Positions 16,017 to 23,135 of a stretch of 64,000 nt of DNA are shown here, piece by piece. The translations under genes and the position numbers were made by a program. The DNA comes from Bradyrhizobium jicamae. Lineage in GTDB: Bacteria; Pseudomonadota; Alphaproteobacteria; Rhizobiales; Xanthobacteraceae. Where the stretch lies: the NCBI RefSeq assembly GCF_018130695.1, contig NZ_JAFCJX010000042.1:1-64000 (forward strand), written 5' to 3'. The notes under the pieces are model-generated. The model did not search any database. It had not been told where the DNA came from and saw nothing but the letters and a program-made list of their open reading frames with translations. The stretch's first letter is position 1, and each line of letters starts with the position of its first letter.

Positions 16017-16580
16017 TCACTGCTGCGGCCAGCTCGGCCACTGCACGAGGTAGTAGATCGGCTGATAGCCATAGACCTGCTGCGCGTGCTGGGCCTGCTG
16101 CGCCGGCTGCATTTGCGATGGCTGCAGCACGTAGTACGGCGGCAGTTGCTGGCCGGCTTGCGGCTGCGGTGTGGCTGACACTGCTGCGGCCGCACCGGCC
16201 ATCGCAGCACCTGCGGCAGGTCCAGCACCAGAAGCGGGCGCGGCACCGGGGATCGTCTGCCCCTGATAGTGCATCGCCGCGACCACGGTCGGCATTTGCG
16301 CCGGCGGTTGCGCGGCGGCCGGCGGCGGCAGTGGCAGATCCTTCAGCGCGGCATAGATCCGCGACTGGTCGCCCGACAGCAGGAGATCCTGCTGCTCCTG
16401 GGTGAGGCCGGCGTCCTCGAACGCCTTCTTCTGGTCGTACATGAAGGCGGTGAGCTTGCCGACGTCGCTCGCGAGCCCGACCAGAAATTTCTTCAGGCCA
16501 TCGCTGAGCTTCGGACCGTCGGTCGCACCGTTGGAATTGTCGTGTTGGTGATTGTGCTGATGGTGATGTGATTCAGTCAT
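16017..16580 (-). CDS. putative split-borosin precursor with borosin-binding-like domain
   Basis: A 187-residue protein in four parts. Residues 1-18 are His-rich (HHHQHNHQH). Residues 26-80 are a helical domain, LSDGLKKFLVGLASDVGKL then AFEDAGLTQEQQDLLLSGD and IYAAL, which has the pattern of the borosin-binding domain of bacterial split precursors and of the OphMA clasp region. Residues 82-145 are a Pro/Ala linker. Residues 146-187 are a Gln/Pro/Tyr-rich tail with two related hydrophobic motifs, YYVLQP (149-154) and YYLVQW (176-181), ending WPSWPQQ. The tail is the likely methylated core. The ATG at 16580 is chosen; an in-frame ATG at 16628 would add 16 residues. It sits between the repeat-protein gene (98-base gap) and the methyltransferase (38-base gap). 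Confidence 0.75.
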   Translation of the reverse strand: MTESHHHQHNHQHDNSNGATDGPKLSDGLKKFLVGLASDVGKLTAFMYDQKKAFEDAGLTQEQQDLLLSGDQSRIYAALKDLPLPPPAAAQPPAQMPTVVAAMHYQGQTIPGAAPASGAGPAAGAAMAGAAAAVSATPQPQAGQQLPPYYVLQPSQMQPAQQAQHAQQVYGYQPIYYLVQWPSWPQQ

Positions 16581-16678
16581 GAACTCTACTCTGTAGGTTG
16601 TTCGCCAAAGTTCGATGGGAAATGACATTGCGCGATGGAGTGCGGGCGCGGACCGACGGCCCGCGCCCGCATTGGGGT

Positions 16679-18097
16679 TCAGCGTTGCTGCGGCGTGAAC
16701 ACGGTCTGCGCCACCAGCATGACGAAGCTTGGCGGCGTGACCGGCTGCACCAGCGGTACCGTCAGGTTCTGGAAGATCGGGTGCACCAGCGGCGGCTGGA
16801 GGTTCGGCGGCGTCACCAGATTCACCGTGACGGGATGAATCGTCGGCGGCGTGAACACCGGGAATGTCGGCGGGAAGATCGGGTGCACCGTCACCGGATG
16901 AACCGTCGGTGGCGGAAACACCAGAGGATGCACGTTCAGCGGCGAGATCAACGGATGGATGTTGGGCGGCAACACCAGCGGTTGGATGTTCGGCGGCGTC
17001 ACCAAGGGCTGAACGTTGGGCGGCAGCACCAGCGGCTGGATGTTGAGCGGCGGAATCTGCGCCGCTCCCGCCTGCGGTGCCGCGGCCCCGAACGGGCTGA
17101 CGCTGACCGCCGGTGCGACCGGGAAGACGATCTGCGGCGCCACGATCTGCGGGAATACCGTAACCTGCGGATGCACCGTGACTTGCGGATGCACGGTGAC
17201 CTGAGGATGCACAGTCACTTGCGGATGCACCGTCACCTGCGGGTGGATGGTCACCTGCGGATGAATCGTCACTTGCGGGTGAATCGTGACGTTGAGGTTC
17301 GGGAAGCCAAAGGCCGCCTCAGGCTGCGGGACCTGCGGGACCTGGGCTCCGCCCGGCGCGGCGGCGCCGAACAGGCTGACATTCACGGTCGGCACGATCT
17401 GTGGCAGCACGATCTGCGGCGTCACTTGCGGCAATACGATCTGCGGCGTGACCTGCGGGATCACGATTTGCGGCGTGACCTGAGGCAACACGACCTGTGG
17501 CGTGATTTGCGGCGTGATCTGAGGAACCGTGATCTGTGGCGTGATCTGCGGCGCGACGATGTGCGGCACCACGATTTGTGGTCCGACGATCTGCGGCGGC
17601 ACAGTAATATGCAGCGGCACCGTGACGTGCGGTGGAGGCGGTGGCGGCGGCACCGTGATATGCAACGGCACCGTGATGTGGGGCGCGGCGATCTGCGGCA
17701 CCGTGATCTGCGGCGCGTGCACCGTCAGGTTCGGCAGGCCGAACGCGGCATCAGGCTGCGGCGCCTGGAACACCAGTTGCGGCGTGATCGTCGGTGCGAT
17801 CTGCGGCTGGACCACGGGAAAGATCAGTTGCGGAAAAACCGTCGGCGCGATCTGCGGCTGCACCACCGGGAAGGTGATCTGCGGATGCACCACGGGGAAC
17901 GTGATTTGCGGATGCACCACAGGGAACGTGACTTGAGGGAACGTGACCTGCGGATGAATCTGCGGTGCGATCGGTGGCGTGAACACCGGGAACGTCACCT
18001 GCGGCGGTGGCGTGAGATTTGGAAAGCCGCCGGTGAACATCACCATCGGCGGGTTGACCAACATGATCGGCGCATTCGGGGAAGTGCCGTTCGACAT
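16679..18097 (-). CDS. Pro/Val/Gln/His-repeat protein of unknown function
   Basis: A 472-residue protein of extreme composition: nearly all Pro, Val, Gln, Ile, Thr, His and Leu, with no Cys, Lys, Trp or Tyr, only two acidic residues (Asp116, Glu260) and a single Arg, the last residue. It is built of short repeats: 9-residue units (TFPVVHPQI, VLPQVTPQI, PPNIQPLVL) and seven consecutive 6-residue units (HPQVTV/I, 273-314). Blocks are separated by recurring GFPNLT or FGAAAPxxAQ cassettes (24-28, 119-124, 263-268, 337-347). No signal peptide or membrane segment is evident. AAGGAGA precedes the ATG at 18097. It is the first gene of the leftward unit ending in the methyltransferase. I do not recognise the family; a solenoid scaffold or an alternative methylation substrate are guesses. 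Confidence 0.72.
   Translation of the reverse strand: MSNGTSPNAPIMLVNPPMVMFTGGFPNLTPPPQVTFPVFTPPIAPQIHPQVTFPQVTFPVVHPQITFPVVHPQITFPVVQPQIAPTVFPQLIFPVVQPQIAPTITPQLVFQAPQPDAAFGLPNLTVHAPQITVPQIAAPHITVPLHITVPPPPPPPHVTVPLHITVPPQIVGPQIVVPHIVAPQITPQITVPQITPQITPQVVLPQVTPQIVIPQVTPQIVLPQVTPQIVLPQIVPTVNVSLFGAAAPGGAQVPQVPQPEAAFGFPNLNVTIHPQVTIHPQVTIHPQVTVHPQVTVHPQVTVHPQVTVHPQVTVFPQIVAPQIVFPVAPAVSVSPFGAAAPQAGAAQIPPLNIQPLVLPPNVQPLVTPPNIQPLVLPPNIHPLISPLNVHPLVFPPPTVHPVTVHPIFPPTFPVFTPPTIHPVTVNLVTPPNLQPPLVHPIFQNLTVPLVQPVTPPSFVMLVAQTVFTPQQR
17156..17281. repeat. seven tandem 18-base repeats within the repeat-protein gene
   Basis: Seven in-frame copies encode HPQVT(V/I). On the plus strand they read as variants of CACCGTGACTTGCGGATG, with differences mainly at third codon positions (TGCGG or TGAGG; ACCGT, ACAGT or ATCGT). 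The silent divergence indicates that the protein repeat has been kept for some time and is not a very recent slippage product. Confidence 0.85.
17393..17494. repeat. tandem 27-base repeats within the repeat-protein gene
   Basis: About four consecutive units encode VLPQVTPQI with small changes (IVIPQVTPQ, IVLPQVTPQ), seen on the plus strand as alternating GATCTGCGGCGTGAC and TTGCGGCAACACGAT-like segments. Other 9-residue repeat blocks flank it in the same gene, encoding TFPVVHPQI upstream in the protein and PPNIQPLVL downstream. Confidence 0.75.
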
Positions 18098-18124
18098 CGC
18101 CGGGTCTCCTTCTTGGTTTGGTTC

Positions 18125-18182
18125 AGAAACTTGGGCTCGGAAACCTGAGCCAAGAAACTTGAGCCAAGAAACTTGGGTTTCG
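18125..18182. repeat. four direct repeats of about 14 bases in the divergent promoter region
   Basis: Successive units AGAAACTTGGGCTCGG, AAACCTGAGCCAAG, AAACTTGAGCCAAG and AAACTTGGGTTTCG form a 14-base period. They start 28 bases upstream of the repeat-protein start codon, inside the 282-base gap before the divergent metallopeptidase gene. The rest of the gap is AT-richer than its surroundings (TTGTATATTAATCCAAG at about 18224-18240) and could hold the promoters. Iterated sites of this kind often bind a regulator, but none is identified. Confidence 0.55.
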
Positions 18183-18379
18183 AGAAAACAGTCGGCACCG
18201 CGCATTGTGCAGGCAACTAGAGATTGTATATTAATCCAAGCGACGAACAGCGTCCACAAGTTGCATCGTGCAAATTGTGCCACGCTGTCTTCAAATTGAA
18301 AAAAGACTGACGCAATTGCTGCTGGACGTTTTGATCAGGCTTGCTGCCCCATCCCGCGCTGTGATCACGGAGGCCCGCA

Positions 18380-19861
18380 ATGAACGCGACCGATGACACA
18401 CTCTCCGCATCAGCTCCGAACGAAACCACGCTGTCGCTCGCATCGGATAGCGCGGTGCTGCTCGCCACGCGCCTCGGCGGCTTGAACCTGCTCGGCGAAG
18501 GAAATGCGATGGTGCCGTGGGGCACGTCACCGTCGATCGTTGCGTTCAAGTCAGCTATTTCTACAGGCGAAGCGCTGCTGCCCTGGGCGTATCAACGCGC
18601 CTATGTGCGCGCGCTGCACGACAACATGGAGCGACTGCTGGCCGCGACCACGATCTCCGGCAATACCGATCCGGCCGAGACGCTGCTCGGCGCGATCTAT
18701 CAGCACGCGATCGACAGTCCGCTCGGTGCGCAGCTGCGGCGCTTCAATGTCGTGATCTCGCATTTCTTCCGCGCCTTCCTCGCCAATCACAAGCGTCAGC
18801 GCCTCGGCCTCTCGACAGTGCAGCGTCTGCCGCCGCTTGCGACATTCAGCCACAGCGGGCTGCGCGGTCCCTTCACCTTCCCGTCCGATGCCGTCACCAA
18901 TCTCGTCGGGTCCAATGTCGGCATCGTCAGCCTGCCTTCGACCTACAGCAATCATCCGGTGATCTGGGCCGCGCTCGCGCACGAGACCGGTGGCCACGAC
19001 ATCGTGCATGCGGTGCCGGGCCTGCTCGCCGATCTCACCGCCTTGCCGCTCACGCTGGTGCCGAGTTTCATGGCCGCGCTCGGCGTCGACGCATCGACCG
19101 CGCAGATGCTCGGCCTGCTCTGGCGCTACTGGATCGAGGAGGCCTCGGCGGATGCCTGCGCGACGCTCAACATGGGGCCGTCCTTTGCGCTGAACTTCAT
19201 TGCGCTGCTCGCCGCCTTCCACGGCGAGACCGGACCGGCACCGGCGCCGGGATTGTGGACCTCGGCGGTGGCGCAACCCGGCGAATCCCTCGACACACAT
19301 CCCGTCGACGCGCTGCGCGTCGGACTTGCGATCGGGGCGATCGGCTCGCTGCACGGTCTCAATGTCGCGGCGAAGCAGTCCTACATCACGCTGCTATCCG
19401 AGGTCGCAGCAAAGCTCAGTGGCAGCGCCACCACGGCGAGCGTGCGGGGCGAAGTTCCGGTGCCGGGTTCCGGCAGCATCCGCCTCCACCTCACGCTGCC
19501 GATCGCGCTGATGCAATATGCCGCCGCGATCGTGGGATCAGCGATCGTCAAGACGCCGTTCGCATCGCTGAACGGCTTCTCGCTGCAGCAGGTCGAGACC
19601 TGGGATTCCTTCGACGAGCAGGCCGCCTGGCGTTTCGCCCGCGCCCTGAAGGACGGCGCTGCCGTGCTGCCCGCGGTTTACTCGGCCCATGTGCTCGCAG
19701 GCGCCACGCTCGTGCTCTATCACGATCCGGACCGGTACGATGATGTGACGGCCCAGGTGATGGGGGCGCTGGACGAGCAGGTGCAGCGCGACCGGTTCTG
19801 GTCGGTCGCCCAGCGCGCCCGGACGCGCAGTTACACCGTGCCGGTGATGCCCGCCGCCTGA
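18380..19861 (+). CDS. putative gluzincin-type zinc metallopeptidase
   Basis: A 493-residue protein that I do not recognise by family but that carries three elements of gluzincin proteases in the right order. These are LAHETGGHDIVH (199-210), WIEEASADA (251-259; the Glu-xxx-Asp third-ligand helix) and DTHPVDALRV (305-314, like the THP..R segment of M48 peptidases). The metal motif is odd: HETGGH has three residues between Glu202 and His206 instead of two, although His206-DIV-His210 restores an i/i+4 pair. No signal peptide or clear membrane anchor is seen, so it is probably cytoplasmic. GGAGG precedes the ATG. It is divergent from the methyltransferase/precursor unit, and cleavage of the modified precursor is a reasonable hypothesis. 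Confidence 0.68.
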   Translation: MNATDDTLSASAPNETTLSLASDSAVLLATRLGGLNLLGEGNAMVPWGTSPSIVAFKSAISTGEALLPWAYQRAYVRALHDNMERLLAATTISGNTDPAETLLGAIYQHAIDSPLGAQLRRFNVVISHFFRAFLANHKRQRLGLSTVQRLPPLATFSHSGLRGPFTFPSDAVTNLVGSNVGIVSLPSTYSNHPVIWAALAHETGGHDIVHAVPGLLADLTALPLTLVPSFMAALGVDASTAQMLGLLWRYWIEEASADACATLNMGPSFALNFIALLAAFHGETGPAPAPGLWTSAVAQPGESLDTHPVDALRVGLAIGAIGSLHGLNVAAKQSYITLLSEVAAKLSGSATTASVRGEVPVPGSGSIRLHLTLPIALMQYAAAIVGSAIVKTPFASLNGFSLQQVETWDSFDEQAAWRFARALKDGAAVLPAVYSAHVLAGATLVLYHDPDRYDDVTAQVMGALDEQVQRDRFWSVAQRARTRSYTVPVMPAA

Positions 19862-19995
19862 GATTGCGCCTTTGGTCGATAGACATCCCTGTTGGCCTGG
19901 TCTCCCCGATGTGCCAAATTGTCGCAGAAGGCAGGTAACTGCCTCGGCTGGCGCGGCTTTTTCTCGCCGGTTTGGTCACGGGGAGGAAGGGCGTT

Positions 19996-21306
19996 ATGTC
20001 GCAGACCGGCTCAACACAGACACCGCAAATCAAGTCACGCCTCGGCGCCATCCTGCGCGCCACCAGCGGCAATTTCCTCGAGCAGTTCGACTTCTTCCTG
20101 TTCGGCTTCTATGCGCCGCTGATCGCCAAGGCGTTCTTCCCGTCGGAGAACGAGACGGCGGCGCTGCTCAACGCCTTCGGTGTGTTCTGGCTCGGTGCGC
20201 TGATGCGCCCGGTCGGCGCAATCGTGCTTGGCGCCTATATCGATCGCATCGGCCGCCGCCAGGGCCTGATCGTGACGCTTGCGATCATGGCTGTCGGCAC
20301 CGTGGTGATCGCGGTGTGCCCGACCTATGCGACCATCGGCATCGCGGCGCCGATCATCGTGCTGATCGCGCGCCTGCTGCAGGGTTTCTCCGCCGGCGTC
20401 GAGCTTGGCGGCGTCTCGGTCTATCTTGCCGAGATCGCAACGCCCGGCAATCGCGGCTTCTACACCTCGTTCCAGTCCTCCAGCCAACAGGTCGCGATCT
20501 TCGTCGCCTCGATCCTTGGCTATATCCTGAGCGAGAGCATGCCGGCTGCGACTGTCGCGGACTGGGGCTGGCGGATTCCGTTCTTCGTCGGCTGCATGAT
20601 CATTCCCGTGATCTTTATCCTCCGCCGGACGCTGGAGGAAACCCCGGCGTTCCTGGCGATGAAGAAGCATCCGACCGCCAGCGAAGTGTTCGCCTCGGCA
20701 ATCGCAAACTGGCGCATCGTCGTGCTCGGCATGATGATCGCGGTGCTGACCACCACGACGTTCTATTTCGTCACGGTCTACACCCCCACGTTTGGCAAGA
20801 CGGTGCTGAAGCTGTCGACGCAGGACGCGCTGCTGGTGACGCTGCTGGTCGCGGTGACCAACTTCATCTGGAATCCCGTCGGCGGCGCCCTCTCCGACCG
20901 GATCGGCCGCAAGCCGGTGCTGGTCGGGATCGCGGTGCTGTCGCTGCTGACCGCCTATCCGGCGCTGCACTGGCTCGTCACTGCGCCGACCTTCGGCAAG
21001 CTGTTGGCGGTCGAGATGATGTTCTCGTTCTATTTCGGCGTCTACAGCGGCACCATGCTGGGCGCGCTGGTCGAGATCGTGCCGGCGCATGTCCGCACCA
21101 CCTGCTTCTCGCTGGCCTTTGCGTTGGCCGCCGGCCTGTTCGGCACCTTCACGCCGTTCGTCTCGACCTGGCTGATCGACAAGACCGGCGACAAGGCTTC
21201 GCCCTGCTACTGGCTGATGTTCGGCGCCGCGCTCGGCATCATCGCAGCCCTGACCGTCTATCGCGGCGGCCGGACCATCGAGCAGCAGGAAGCAGTCACC
21301 GCCTGA
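19996..21306 (+). CDS. tcuC: MFS tricarballylate/citrate-type proton symporter TcuC
   Basis: A 436-residue 12-helix inner-membrane transporter of the metabolite:H+ symporter group. It opens with ATSGNFLEQFDFFLFGFYAP and has the loop 2-3 signature GAYIDRIGRRQGL, RLLQGFSAGVELGGVSVYLAE in helix 4-5, and a second GGALSDRIGRKPV loop. This matches citrate/tricarballylate carriers (CitA, TcuC). GGGAGGAAGG precedes the ATG at 19996. It lies 80 bases before tcuA on the same strand, with tcuB further on, which supports import of tricarballylate or a similar tricarboxylate for the dehydrogenase. Confidence 0.88.
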   Translation: MSQTGSTQTPQIKSRLGAILRATSGNFLEQFDFFLFGFYAPLIAKAFFPSENETAALLNAFGVFWLGALMRPVGAIVLGAYIDRIGRRQGLIVTLAIMAVGTVVIAVCPTYATIGIAAPIIVLIARLLQGFSAGVELGGVSVYLAEIATPGNRGFYTSFQSSSQQVAIFVASILGYILSESMPAATVADWGWRIPFFVGCMIIPVIFILRRTLEETPAFLAMKKHPTASEVFASAIANWRIVVLGMMIAVLTTTTFYFVTVYTPTFGKTVLKLSTQDALLVTLLVAVTNFIWNPVGGALSDRIGRKPVLVGIAVLSLLTAYPALHWLVTAPTFGKLLAVEMMFSFYFGVYSGTMLGALVEIVPAHVRTTCFSLAFALAAGLFGTFTPFVSTWLIDKTGDKASPCYWLMFGAALGIIAALTVYRGGRTIEQQEAVTA

Positions 21307-21386
21307 TCGTCCGCATTGCATCTGGGGCAGGCCGACCGCCTGCCCCGGCATGTTGCTTTCCATGCCAACAACATTAACAAGAACGC

Positions 21387-22787
21387 ATGGTGGATTTGAC
21401 GCGCAGGTTTGACGTGCTGGTGATCGGCGGTGGCAATGCCGCCTTGTGCGCTGCGATCAGCGCGCGGCGCGCCGGCGCTTCGGTGCTGGTGCTGGAGGGC
21501 GCGCCAAAGTTCTACCGCGGCGGCAACACCCGCCATACGCGCAACATGCGCTGCGCCCATGACGCGGCGACCGAGATCCTGACCGGGCCCTACACCGAGG
21601 AGGAGTTCTGGCAGGATCTGCTGCTGGTGACGGGCGGGCAGACCGACGAAGAGCTCGCCCGCTTCATGATCCACGAGTCCAAGGACATCCTGAACTGGAT
21701 CGTCGAGCAGGGCGTGCGCTGGCAGCCCTCGCTCGGCGGCACTTTGAGCCTCGGCCGTACCAACTCGTTCTTCCTCGGCGGCGGGCGGGCGATGCTGAAT
21801 GCGCTGTATCGGACGGCCGAAGAGCTCGGCGTCGACATCCTCTATGACGCTGCGGTGATCGACCTCAAGATCGAGGACGGCATGTTCCTGTCGGCGGAAT
21901 TGCTGAAGCCGGTGCACGGCAAGACCGAAGTGCGGGCGTCCGCGCTGGTCGCCGCCGCCGGCGGCTTCGAGGCCAACATCGAATGGCTCAAGGAATATTG
22001 GGGCGAGGCCGCCGACAATTTCCTGATCCGCGGCACGCCCTATAATCGCGGCTCGATCCTGAAGATGCTGCTCGCCAAGGGCGTGCAGGCGATCGGCGAT
22101 CCCACCCAGTGCCATGCAGTGGCGATCGACGCGCGCGCGCCGAAATTCGACGGCGGCATCATCACGCGCCATGACTCCGTGGTGTTCGGCATCGTCATCA
22201 ACAAGCACGCCGCGCGCTTCTACGACGAAGGCGAGGACATCTGGCCGAAGCGCTACGCGATCTGGGGCCGCCTGGTCGCGGCGCAGCCTGACCAGATCGC
22301 CTACATCATCTTCGACTCCACCGTCGTGACCAGCTTCATGCCGACGCTGTTTCCGCCGATCGCCGGCGGGACGATCGCCGAGCTTGCCGGCAAGCTCGAA
22401 CTCGATCCGGCCGCGCTGGAACAGACCATCACCGAGTTCAACGCCGCGGTGCGGCCGGGCACGTTCGACCACACCATCCTCGATGATTGCGCTACCCAAG
22501 GCATCACGCCGCCGAAGACGCATTGGGCGCGCAAGATCGACACGCCGCCCTACCTCGCCTACCCCGTGCGGCCCGGCATCACCTTCACCTATCTCGGGAC
22601 CCGCGTGAACAAGCAGGCGCGCATGCTGATGAAGGACGGCAAGCCGGCCGCCAACATGTTCGCCGCCGGCGAGATCATGGCCGGCAACGTGCTGGGCCGA
22701 GGCTACGCCGCCGGCATGGGCATGACCATCGGCAGCGTGTTCGGCCGCGTCGCCGGGCGGGAGGCGGCGAAGAATGCGCGGAACTAG
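21387..22787 (+). CDS. tcuA: FAD-dependent tricarballylate dehydrogenase TcuA
   Basis: A 466-residue flavoprotein of the fumarate reductase/succinate dehydrogenase flavoprotein fold. The N-terminal dinucleotide-binding motif is VLVIGGGNAALCAAISARRA, followed by GGNTRHTRNMR, the family's substrate region. Near the C-terminus GRGYAAGMGMTIGSVFGR closes the FAD site, and FAAGEIMAGNVLG precedes it. In Salmonella TcuA oxidises tricarballylate to cis-aconitate, passing electrons to TcuB. The order here is C-A-B with a small gene inserted between A and B; no adjacent LysR-type TcuR is seen. The ATG at 21387 has a weak ribosome site (AACAAGAACGC). Confidence 0.92.
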   Translation: MVDLTRRFDVLVIGGGNAALCAAISARRAGASVLVLEGAPKFYRGGNTRHTRNMRCAHDAATEILTGPYTEEEFWQDLLLVTGGQTDEELARFMIHESKDILNWIVEQGVRWQPSLGGTLSLGRTNSFFLGGGRAMLNALYRTAEELGVDILYDAAVIDLKIEDGMFLSAELLKPVHGKTEVRASALVAAAGGFEANIEWLKEYWGEAADNFLIRGTPYNRGSILKMLLAKGVQAIGDPTQCHAVAIDARAPKFDGGIITRHDSVVFGIVINKHAARFYDEGEDIWPKRYAIWGRLVAAQPDQIAYIIFDSTVVTSFMPTLFPPIAGGTIAELAGKLELDPAALEQTITEFNAAVRPGTFDHTILDDCATQGITPPKTHWARKIDTPPYLAYPVRPGITFTYLGTRVNKQARMLMKDGKPAANMFAAGEIMAGNVLGRGYAAGMGMTIGSVFGRVAGREAAKNARN

Positions 22788-23121
22788 AGTCGTCTCCTCC
22801 GGGAGAGCCACGTCACAATTTGTCGTCGCTGCCATCGCCGCCAGTCTGATGAGCGTCATCCCCGCCAGCGCAGAGGAGCCGATCTCGCTGCGCGAGTTGG
22901 CCTCGCTCCATGTCAGTGTGGCGGATATTTCCGGCAAACTCGACAAACAGATCCCCGTCACGGGCGGCGTTTCGATCCGGGTCGATCAACGCGCGGGCTA
23001 CTGGTTTGAGCAGATGTACATCTTGCCCGGGGCTGAAAACCAGGGCCGCAACATCGTCGTTCTCAGGGCCGGTGGGCACCAAGTCTTCAACGTCTGCTCC
23101 TGGAGCGGAACGTCCTTTTGA
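22774..23121 (+). CDS. small putative secreted protein between tcuA and tcuB
   Basis: A 115-residue protein whose start overlaps the end of tcuA by 14 bases. An N-terminal stretch, QFVVAAIAASLMSVIPASAEE, behaves like a Sec signal peptide with cleavage after ASA (about residue 33). The mature part (about 80 residues) contains HVSVADISGKLD, GGVSIRVDQRAGYWF and a single Cys near the end (VCSWSGTSF). It resembles no family I know and could be a small periplasmic accessory of the operon. The overlap and the GAGGCGG ribosome site inside tcuA support translation, but a short ORF in high-GC DNA can be fortuitous. Confidence 0.55.
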   Translation: MRGTRVVSSGRATSQFVVAAIAASLMSVIPASAEEPISLRELASLHVSVADISGKLDKQIPVTGGVSIRVDQRAGYWFEQMYILPGAENQGRNIVVLRAGGHQVFNVCSWSGTSF

Positions 23122-23135
23122 AAAGGCCTAGAGCG

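Noticed and set aside
17156..17281. CRISPR-like or satellite array
   Set aside because: The unit is 18 bases, contiguous, without spacers and in frame inside a coding region, so it is a protein repeat.
16598..18148. 516-residue plus-strand frame full of DLRMH/RRDLR repeats opposite the repeat-protein gene
   Set aside because: Its periodicity is a reflection of the 18- and 27-base repeats. It has no good ribosome site or family resemblance, while the minus frame has AAGGAGA, a clean ATG and silent third-position variation.
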